Shown here piece after piece: positions 1-5,418 of a stretch of DNA of 11,177 nucleotides (position 1 is its first letter; every line of letters begins with the position of its first letter). The notes beneath the pieces were generated by a model. The model saw nothing but the letters and a program-made list of their open reading frames with translations. It was not told the DNA's origin and did not search any database. A program made the translations under genes and the position numbers. Origin of the DNA: Porticoccus sp. (GTDB lineage: Bacteria; Pseudomonadota; Gammaproteobacteria; Pseudomonadales; Porticoccaceae); NCBI GenBank assembly GCA_002685455.1, contig NYXF01000037.1, positions 3,104 to 14,280 on the forward strand, in the 5' to 3' direction.

Positions 1-28
1 TAGAATTTATTATTAGCTCCTCCAAATA

Positions 29-664
29 TCATGGAGATAACCGAGAAACCTTCCACTCTTTACTGGTTAGGACATACTTGAATCTGTCATGAAGGCGATT
101 TTTTCCACCCTGCCAAAATTCTATCTCTCTAGGCGCTATCCTATAGCCCCCCCAAAAGTCGGGAACTGGTATATCACTGTCAGCATATTTCTTGTCAAGA
201 TTGTAAAATTCGTCCTCAAGAATCTTTCGAGAGGGTATGACTTTACTTTGCATAGAGGTCCATGCGCCAATCTGACTTTTCCTGGGCCGCTTTTTAAAAT
301 AAGCTGCGGACTCTTTTTTTGGAATTAATTCTGCCTTTCCACCTATGATGACCTGACGATCAAGATCGAACCAAGGAAACAACAAACTTACGTTTGAGTT
401 ATTTTTAATATCTAGGGCCTTTCGACTTCCGAGGTTGGTATAAAATATAAATCCATTCTTATCAAAATTTTTTAATAAAACTGTTCGTTGCCATGACTGA
501 CCGTCTGCGTTAACAGTCGCCAAAGACATCGCGCTTGGGTCAGAAAGATTTGCTTTGAGGGCATCGTTCATCCAATTAGAAAATTGGTCTATCGGACATT
601 TTTTTAGCGACTCTCTGGTAAGAAAGTCATATTGGTATTCCCGGCGAGTGTCTTCAAGGGACAT
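29..664 (-). CDS. pdxH: Pyridoxamine/pyridoxine 5'-phosphate oxidase
   Basis: A cytosolic FMN enzyme that oxidises pyridoxamine 5'-phosphate or pyridoxine 5'-phosphate to PLP with O2, the last step of PLP synthesis and salvage. The 211-residue length is typical of the family. FMN-binding stretches are visible at about residues 60-65 (RTVLLK) and 74-83 (FYTNLGSRKA). The C-terminal signature FWQGGKNRLHDR at 183-194 carries the Arg and His that contact substrate (R190, H192), and the protein ends in the usual RLSP. The ATG is preceded by a good ribosome site, GGAG, about 7 bases upstream. The gene is last of three same-strand genes, 50 bases after serA with no terminator between, so co-transcription with serC-serA is likely. 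It would supply PLP to SerC, a PLP enzyme. The 28 bases beyond its stop reach the window edge and show no gene. Confidence 0.97.
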   Translation of the reverse strand: MSLEDTRREYQYDFLTRESLKKCPIDQFSNWMNDALKANLSDPSAMSLATVNADGQSWQRTVLLKNFDKNGFIFYTNLGSRKALDIKNNSNVSLLFPWFDLDRQVIIGGKAELIPKKESAAYFKKRPRKSQIGAWTSMQSKVIPSRKILEDEFYNLDKKYADSDIPVPDFWGGYRIAPREIEFWQGGKNRLHDRFKYVLTSKEWKVSRLSP

Positions 665-714
665 CTATGTTCTCCAAAGCATACTTAGTTGTCAGTCACT
701 AGAATTATCCATAC

Positions 715-1884
715 CTATAACAGCCTAACGCTCAAAATTCCTTCTACACTAGAAATTTTTTCCAAGAGCTCCTGGCTTGGCTGGGACTCAACATCTATAA
801 TATTATATGCTATTTCATTTCTGCTCTTGTTAACCATATCTATCACGTTAAGGCTGCAGTTTGCTAAGAGGGTTAAGACATTACCTAAAACTTTTGGAAC
901 GTTATTATTACAAAAGGTAATCCTATAACCACCATGTCTTGGCATTTTTGTTTTAGGAAAGTTTACTGAGTTAGAGATATTACCCTCTTCAAGGTACTCC
1001 ATTAATTGATTTGCTGCCATGACAGCACAATTCTCCTCGGCCTCGCTAGTACTTGCTCCAATATGTGGCATTAATAATACATCCTTTCGTCCTAGTATGT
1101 CTGGTGTTGGAAAGTCTGTTACATATTTACTAATTTTTTTATTGTCTAAGGCTAGCTTAACAGCAGCTGAGTCAACAACCTCCTCACGAGCAAAATTGAG
1201 CAAAATGGCAGAGTTTTTCATAAATGTTAATGCTTCGCTATTAATTAAATGTCTAGTTGCATCTAGTGCTGGAACATGCATTGTGATGAAATCGGCTTGT
1301 GATAATAAATTTTGTAGGCTATCCATTTTCTCAACTTTATGAGACAAACGCCAAGCAGCCTCAACTGACATTGCTGGATCGAAACCAATAACATTCATAC
1401 CTAATTCAAGCCCCATATTTGCTACCATAGATCCTATAGCTCCAAGACCAACTACACCTAATGTTTTTCCTGAAATTTCTGAACCTGCAAATTGACTTTT
1501 TTGCTTTTCAAGTAATTTGGACATCTCGGCAGGATCTTTAATTTCAGTTAAGCCTTGGACATAATTCATGCCACCGAAAATGTCTCTAGAGGAAATTAAA
1601 AGTGCAGAAGCAATAAGCTCTTTCACTGCATTGGCATTTGCGCCTGGGGTATTGAACACAACGACACCCCTTTGGGTAAATTTATCAATAGGAATATTAT
1701 TTACTCCTGCACCAGCCCTAGCAACTGCTTTCAATGTAGATGGTATTTTCTCGTCATGGAGTTTATGACTTCTGAGTATAAATGCATCTGGATCGGAAAT
1801 ATTCTCAGATAGATCGTACCTTTCAGACTTAAAGCGACTTAGTCCCTTAGACGAAATCTTATTATAAGTGCGTACTTTATACAT
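715..1884 (-). CDS. serA: D-3-phosphoglycerate dehydrogenase, short form with ACT domain
   Basis: Catalyses NAD-dependent oxidation of 3-phosphoglycerate to 3-phosphohydroxypyruvate, the first step of serine synthesis, in the cytosol. The 389 residues comprise an N-terminal substrate domain, a Rossmann fold with GLGAIG at 146-151, the catalytic Arg (R233 in LNFAREEVVD) and the catalytic His (H274 in MPHIGAS). A C-terminal ACT domain spans about 318-389. This is the short class, lacking the extra domain of ~530-residue enzymes. Two points are unusual. The catalytic Glu seen in E. coli (FPTEP) lies in DFPTPD here, so it is Asp262 or missing. In the ACT domain the serine-contacting Asn residues seem kept (N328, N346), but E. 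coli His344 aligns with N326. The gene lies 31 bases after serC, with an AGAGA ribosome site, and is probably co-transcribed with it. Function is well supported; feedback control by serine is uncertain. Confidence 0.94.
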   Translation of the reverse strand: MYKVRTYNKISSKGLSRFKSERYDLSENISDPDAFILRSHKLHDEKIPSTLKAVARAGAGVNNIPIDKFTQRGVVVFNTPGANANAVKELIASALLISSRDIFGGMNYVQGLTEIKDPAEMSKLLEKQKSQFAGSEISGKTLGVVGLGAIGSMVANMGLELGMNVIGFDPAMSVEAAWRLSHKVEKMDSLQNLLSQADFITMHVPALDATRHLINSEALTFMKNSAILLNFAREEVVDSAAVKLALDNKKISKYVTDFPTPDILGRKDVLLMPHIGASTSEAEENCAVMAANQLMEYLEEGNISNSVNFPKTKMPRHGGYRITFCNNNVPKVLGNVLTLLANCSLNVIDMVNKSRNEIAYNIIDVESQPSQELLEKISSVEGILSVRLL

Positions 1885-1915
1885 ATTTTTTCTCTATATA
1901 TTATTTTAGGTATCT

Positions 1916-3028
1916 TTATGATACTTCATCATATGCCCATTTGACCCAAGGCATCAATGCTTCAAGATCTGACGACTCTACTGTTGCTCCACCCCAGATC
2001 CTCAGACCTGCTGGCGCGTCACGATAAGAGCCTATATCAAAAGCTACACCTTCTTTTTCCAATAACTTAACCATTAGTTTTACTTTATCGGCCTTTAAAT
2101 CCAAGCTCAGACAAATACTAGTGTTTGAAATGGTATCAGGGTCAATAGCTAAAAAGTTTATCCAATTATTATTTTTAACAAATCTTTTAATAACTTCAAG
2201 ATTATTTTCTGATTTTGATATTGCTTTCTCGACCCCTCCAATCGACTTAACCCAGTCAATTGCATCAAGATAGTCTGCTACACAAAGCATAGATGGTGTA
2301 TTTATAGTCTCGCCTCTAAATATACCTTCGATAAGCTTACCATTTTTTGTCAATCTAAAAATCTTAGGCATAGGCCACGGTGGAATATAACTCTCAAGTC
2401 GTTTAACGGCTCGGGGGCTTAATATAATGACCCCATGAGCGCCCTCACCTCCTAGAACTTTTTGCCAACTAAAGGTTATAACATCTAACTTTTCCCATGG
2501 CATATTCATAGCAAAAACAGCAGACGTTGCATCACAAATAGTCAGACCCGCTCTATCCGATGCAATCCATTTAGCGTCTGGTACTTTAACTCCAGATGTG
2601 GTGCCATTCCATGTAAAAACTATATCATTTTCAGACTTTGCTTTAGTGAGATCAGGCAAATGACCATAATCGGCACTTATTGATTGTGCGTTTTCAATTT
2701 TTAATTGTTTCAGGATATCAGTTACCCAGCCTTTCCCAAAGGATTCCCATGAGAAAACATCAACATTTCTTTGCCCAAGAAGCGACCACATAGCCATCTC
2801 AAAGGCACCAGTGTCTGAAGCTGGAACTATGCCTACCAAATAGTCTTTGGGTAACCCTAATACTTCTGACGTTTCGTGGCAAGCACGTCCTAAAGCTTCC
2901 TTTCCGACTTTGGCACGATGTGAACGTCCTAAAGTATTGAGATTTAAATTACCTACATCATAACCAGGCCTTTTGCTACAGGGACCCGAGGAAAAATTGG
3001 GATTGATAGGTTTTATAGAAGGTTTCAT
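1916..3028 (-). CDS. serC: Phosphoserine aminotransferase (alphaproteobacterial/Methanosarcina-like type)
   Basis: A PLP-dependent, class V-fold aminotransferase that converts 3-phosphohydroxypyruvate plus glutamate to phosphoserine. In the DXP-dependent PLP route the same enzyme also makes 4-phosphohydroxythreonine. Residues 188-194 (SWQKVLG) hold the likely Schiff-base Lys (K190). D166 in CDATSA fits the Asp that contacts the pyridine nitrogen. The start [13 protein letters not shown] and the [12 protein letters not shown] segment look like the ~370-390 residue SerC group common in alphaproteobacteria and some archaea, rather than the E. coli-type SerC; this assignment is by recognition, not by search. 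It is the first gene of the serC-serA-pdxH cluster. A 132-base AT-rich gap separates it from dsbA, so it may have its own promoter, but I cannot pick one confidently. The start ATG has CAGG about 8 bases upstream. Confidence 0.94.
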   Translation of the reverse strand: MKPSIKPINPNFSSGPCSKRPGYDVGNLNLNTLGRSHRAKVGKEALGRACHETSEVLGLPKDYLVGIVPASDTGAFEMAMWSLLGQRNVDVFSWESFGKGWVTDILKQLKIENAQSISADYGHLPDLTKAKSENDIVFTWNGTTSGVKVPDAKWIASDRAGLTICDATSAVFAMNMPWEKLDVITFSWQKVLGGEGAHGVIILSPRAVKRLESYIPPWPMPKIFRLTKNGKLIEGIFRGETINTPSMLCVADYLDAIDWVKSIGGVEKAISKSENNLEVIKRFVKNNNWINFLAIDPDTISNTSICLSLDLKADKVKLMVKLLEKEGVAFDIGSYRDAPAGLRIWGGATVESSDLEALMPWVKWAYDEVS

Positions 3029-3160
3029 AATTTTTGCCTGGATAAATTCAGCATTAAAAATTCACAGATATTTACAAAAAAAAATAAATTTAGTCCACTA
3101 CATATTTTTGAATAAAAAAGTAAGCGTAACTATATCACCAGACTTTTCTAATTGAAAAAA

Positions 3161-3799
3161 CTACTGAAGTAGGGCTCTCTCTTTCTCTATAAGGAAGGTA
3201 GCAACTTTTAGCATATCGGTCTGACTGCCGGCACTTCTTCCTGAAATTCTATATTTACCATTGATCACTATTTCTGGTGTGCCTCTTAATCTATATTTTT
3301 GCTGTTTTTTTTCTGCTATATCCACAGCCATTTCTATAGTTCCAGAATTAAAGATCTTAAAAAATTTCTCTTGCTCTACACCATGATAAATGAAGAGGTC
3401 TGCAATTTCTTCTTCACTTTTCAATTTTTTATTTTTAAGATTCATGGCATCAAATATTTCGCTGTGAAGTTTATCGAAGATCATCAACGCCTGCGCGGTA
3501 TAGTATGCTTTTGCGTGTAATCGCATTTCTTTTTGCCAGACCGCTGGTACTCCAACAAAATATACATCACTTAATTGACTTTTTTGCCATGATTCAAGCT
3601 TTTCTTTAAAAGTATAGCAGTGACTACATCCGTACCAAAATAAATCAACAACTTCAATTTTCGTAGCATCTTTAGTAAGAACTGGTTTTGATAAAGTTTC
3701 GTAGTGCACACCGGACTGATATGTTTCTGCTGTTATCGAAAAAACCGGAACGATTACTAAAATTCCAATTAATATAAAATCAGTAAAGCCTCGTGCCAT
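3161..3799 (-). CDS. dsbA: Periplasmic thiol:disulfide interchange protein DsbA
   Basis: Introduces disulfide bonds into exported proteins; in the known system DsbB reoxidises it. The 212-residue precursor has a hydrophobic signal segment at about 8-22, with likely cleavage after SITA (residue 24). The thioredoxin-fold active site is FWYGCSHCY, with the redox pair C58-S-H-C61 where most DsbA proteins have CPHC. The cis-proline loop is T174-P175 (RGTPEIV), followed by the usual NGKYRISG. Only two cysteines are present in the mature protein. A strong AAGGA ribosome site precedes the ATG. It lies 85 bases after the cytochrome c4 gene on the same strand with no hairpin between them, so the two are probably co-transcribed. 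The same pairing is found in Pseudomonas. The Pro-to-Ser change could alter redox potential, but the fold and role are clear. Confidence 0.95.
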   Translation of the reverse strand: MARGFTDFILIGILVIVPVFSITAETYQSGVHYETLSKPVLTKDATKIEVVDLFWYGCSHCYTFKEKLESWQKSQLSDVYFVGVPAVWQKEMRLHAKAYYTAQALMIFDKLHSEIFDAMNLKNKKLKSEEEIADLFIYHGVEQEKFFKIFNSGTIEMAVDIAEKKQQKYRLRGTPEIVINGKYRISGRSAGSQTDMLKVATFLIEKERALLQ

Positions 3800-3884
3800 T
3801 GATAAATTCCTTTATGTATAAAATTTTTTTTTAAAGTAACTAAAAATAATGTAAAAAGTTTGGGAAATTTCAGTTAATTAAAGA

Positions 3885-4526
3885 TCACTGTTTCAATCCA
3901 GCGATAAAGTTAGCTACTGCATCTATTTCTATATCACTCATATGCTCAGCAACACCCCTCATAATTTTTGAATCCCCATCATTATTTCTAGCTCCTTCAT
4001 TCTCAGGATCATGGGCACCTGTTCGCCATGCGCGCAATTGTTTTGCTGTATATTGAGCATATTGTCCTCCTAGCATAGGATAACCTGCAGGGCTATTACC
4101 TCGACCAGACGGAGAGTGGCAACCAGTACATGCAGGCACGCCAGTTTCTATATTTCCACCCCTATAGATAGCTTCACCAAGCTCTAGATTTTCGTCATTA
4201 GCACCCGACATCTGCATACTTTCAGATGCATAGTAAGCAGCCATATCTGATAAATCTTGTTCAGAAAAGGAATCAAGTATTCCAGTCATCGATGCTATTT
4301 TTCGTCTGCCATATTTTACGTCTTTAAGCTGTTTTGTGAGGTAATTCTCACCTTGTCCGGCTAGTTTTGGAAAAGAGGGTACTAAACTATTTCCGTCTCC
4401 TCCATGACAACCGGCACACATTGCTGTTTTTGATTTACCGGCTACTGCGTCTCCAAAGGCAAATACTGATGAAGAAAACCAAAAAAAGCAAAAAATTACG
4501 ATAAAATTTAGGGTCGTTCTTTTCAT
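3885..4526 (-). CDS. Dihaem cytochrome c4
   Basis: A periplasmic electron carrier with two class I cytochrome c domains, expected to pass electrons toward terminal oxidases. The 213-residue precursor has a signal peptide with likely cleavage after VFA (residue 23). Haem-binding motifs are C37-A-G-C40-H41 and C133-T-G-C136-H137. Each domain has a candidate axial Met further on: M80 in IASMTG and M189 in KIMRGVAEHMS. The tandem arrangement and length match cytochrome c4 (cc4/cycA in other species). The gene diverges from engB across 127 bases and is followed by dsbA. The weak GGA about 9 bases upstream of the ATG is the only ribosome-site-like signal. Haem attachment in the periplasm needs reduced CXXCH cysteines, so a neighbouring DsbA is functionally sensible; that link is inference. 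Confidence 0.95.
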   Translation of the reverse strand: MKRTTLNFIVIFCFFWFSSSVFAFGDAVAGKSKTAMCAGCHGGDGNSLVPSFPKLAGQGENYLTKQLKDVKYGRRKIASMTGILDSFSEQDLSDMAAYYASESMQMSGANDENLELGEAIYRGGNIETGVPACTGCHSPSGRGNSPAGYPMLGGQYAQYTAKQLRAWRTGAHDPENEGARNNDGDSKIMRGVAEHMSDIEIDAVANFIAGLKQ

Positions 4527-4554
4527 TATACTAGTCCGTTATCCATGTTTTAAT

Positions 4555-4584
4555 ATTATATATAAATTAGTACTGTCTTGGTAA
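4555..4584 (-). promoter_or_regulatory. Putative sigma70-type promoter for cytochrome c4-dsbA
   Basis: On the minus strand a perfect TATAAT (4560-4555) lies 18 bases downstream of TTACCA (4584-4579), which matches TTGACA at 4 of 6 positions. Transcription would start roughly 20 bases before the cytochrome c4 ATG at 4526. The region is very AT-rich, so chance matches are likely, and the spacer is one base longer than ideal. The -35 element overlaps that proposed for engB on the other strand. Confidence 0.35.
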
Positions 4585-4604
4585 AAATTCAGGCATTATA
4601 TACT
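4578..4604 (+). promoter_or_regulatory. Putative promoter for engB
   Basis: TTGGTA (4578-4583) and TATACT (4599-4604) form a candidate -35/-10 pair, but with a short 15-base spacer. Transcription would begin about 40 bases before the engB ATG at 4654. The -10 is good and the -35 spacing poor, so only the -10 should be taken seriously. Confidence 0.35.
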
Positions 4605-4653
4605 AAGTTTTTTTTGATCCGAATAGAGAAGTGCACTACACCATAGGTTAAAT

Positions 4654-5259
4654 ATGTTTGATGCTATTTTATTTAATAAAACTACCTTTTTGACAAGTGC
4701 TCCTTCTGTTAGAGAATCACCAGCCGATGAAGGAAAGGAAGTAGCCTTTGCCGGACGTTCCAATGCTGGCAAATCAAGCGTCATAAACGCTTTAACCGGT
4801 AATAATAAACTTGCAAGAACTAGTAAAACTCCAGGTCGCACACAGTTATTGAATTTTTTTTTTCTAACAGAAAACCGTCGATTAGTTGACCTTCCAGGTT
4901 ATGGGTTTGCTAAAGTACCAGTAGCTGTAAAAAGTAACTGGAATCGTAACCTTGCAGGCTATCTTCAAGAAAGAAAATCTCTAGTTGGTGTAATTATACT
5001 AATGGATATTCGGCATCCACTACAAAAATACGATTTACAGATTATATGCTGGGCATCTAAATCTAAGATGCCAATTCATTTGCTACTAACAAAATCAGAT
5101 AAATTAAGAAGGGGGGCTATAAACAATACATTGCTACGGGTAGAAAAAGAACTAAAAAAAGAAAACTTGTTCAGCAATTTGAGCTTGCAAGCTTTTTCAT
5201 CAGTAAAAAAATCTGGTCTCAGTGAACTTAAACAGAAACTAAAAATATGGTTAAACTAA
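4654..5259 (+). CDS. engB: Ribosome biogenesis GTPase EngB (YsxC/YihA)
   Basis: A TrmE-Era-EngA-EngB-Septin family GTPase needed for large ribosomal subunit maturation. At 201 residues it is typical in length. Motifs in order are: G1 GRSNAGKS (34-41), the switch region TSKTPGRTQ (56-64), G3 DLPGYG (79-84), G4 TKSD (146-149) and a G5-like FSS (181-183). The long run RTSKTPGRTQL is especially diagnostic. The ATG at 4654 gives the N-terminus expected from relatives, and a short AGGT lies 6 bases upstream. The gene converges on polA, as in E. coli and Pseudomonas, with a terminator and a probable small RNA gene between them. A G-run near 5113-5118 does not break the frame, since the conserved C-terminal part follows. 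Confidence 0.97.
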   Translation: MFDAILFNKTTFLTSAPSVRESPADEGKEVAFAGRSNAGKSSVINALTGNNKLARTSKTPGRTQLLNFFFLTENRRLVDLPGYGFAKVPVAVKSNWNRNLAGYLQERKSLVGVIILMDIRHPLQKYDLQIICWASKSKMPIHLLLTKSDKLRRGAINNTLLRVEKELKKENLFSNLSLQAFSSVKKSGLSELKQKLKIWLN

Positions 5260-5273
5260 TTATTATTGACTAT

Positions 5274-5306
5274 AAAAAAACCCAATCATCGGCGGTGATT
5301 GGGTTT
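5274..5306 (-). terminator. Intrinsic terminator of the polA-side small RNA; may also stop engB transcripts
   Basis: A perfect 11-base inverted repeat, AAACCCAATCA (5278-5288) and TGATTGGGTTT (5296-5306), flanks a 7-base loop. Read on the minus strand it ends in seven Ts, three of them in the stem (positions 5280-5274), a classical Rho-independent terminator. Read on the plus strand only TTT then AGG follows, so it would stop engB transcription less efficiently. It lies about 112 bases beyond the polA stop codon, further than expected if it only served polA. Confidence 0.9.
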
Positions 5307-5366
5307 AGGTGTTACGCTAAGAGAGAGAAGTCTTTGTTAGGAAAAAAACAAAATCTTTATTGCGTA
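5274..5366 (-). ncRNA. Predicted small regulatory RNA, positional counterpart of Spot 42/ErsA
   Basis: The polA-engB gap, read in the polA direction, has the parts of a free-standing small RNA gene of about 93 nt. A sigma-E-like promoter lies at 5398-5372, with a likely start near 5366. A 5' hairpin pairs 5353-5347 with 5338-5332 (7 pairs including one G-U) around the loop UUUUUCCU. A 5-pair closing stem is possible between UACGC (5366-5362) and GCGUA (5317-5313). An unpaired tract, CUUCUCUCUCUU, covers 5330-5319, and the strong terminator forms the 3' end. E. coli spf (Spot 42) and Pseudomonas ErsA occupy this same gap. I see no clear primary-sequence match to Spot 42 from memory, so homology rests on position, orientation and promoter type. 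Alternatives are a long polA 3' untranslated region or an RNA cut from it. The gap has no convincing small open frame. Confidence 0.65.
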
Positions 5367-5371
5367 TTTAA

Positions 5372-5398
5372 TTAGACGCGTCTGAGTGAGAAAGTTCC
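5372..5398 (-). promoter_or_regulatory. Sigma-E/AlgU (sigma22)-type promoter for the small RNA
   Basis: On the minus strand GGAACTT (5398-5392) is followed after 15 bases by TCTAA (5376-5372), preceded by G at 5377. Both boxes match the extracytoplasmic-function sigma-E/AlgU consensus (GAACTT, about 16 bases, TCTGA/TCTAA) almost perfectly. The spacer is at the short end of the usual range. Pseudomonas ErsA is known to be transcribed from a sigma22 promoter in this gap, which fits. The promoter starts 21 bases after the polA stop codon. Confidence 0.6.
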
Positions 5399-5418
5399 CT
5401 AAAAAAATAAAAAAATTA

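Noticed and set aside
14..40. A short inverted repeat and GGAGGAG on the minus strand after pdxH, as a terminator or the ribosome site of a next gene.
   Set aside because: The stem is only five bases with no T-run, and no start codon follows GGAGGAG at suitable spacing before the window edge.
2973..3155. A plus-strand open frame of 60 codons covering the serC-dsbA gap.
   Set aside because: It starts inside serC on the opposite strand, runs through A/T-tract DNA, and has no ribosome site or recognisable protein.
3029..3160. T/A tracts in the serC-dsbA gap as a terminator or a promoter.
   Set aside because: No GC stem accompanies the tracts, and the best -35/-10 pairs match at only 3-4 of 6 positions in very AT-rich DNA.
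4596..4841. An 81-codon minus-strand open frame across the engB start.
   Set aside because: It overlaps the conserved GTPase N-terminus and P-loop on the other strand, and has no family resemblance.
5113..5118. A run of six G in engB as a possible frameshift site.
   Set aside because: The frame continues into the expected conserved C-terminal region, and the protein has normal length.
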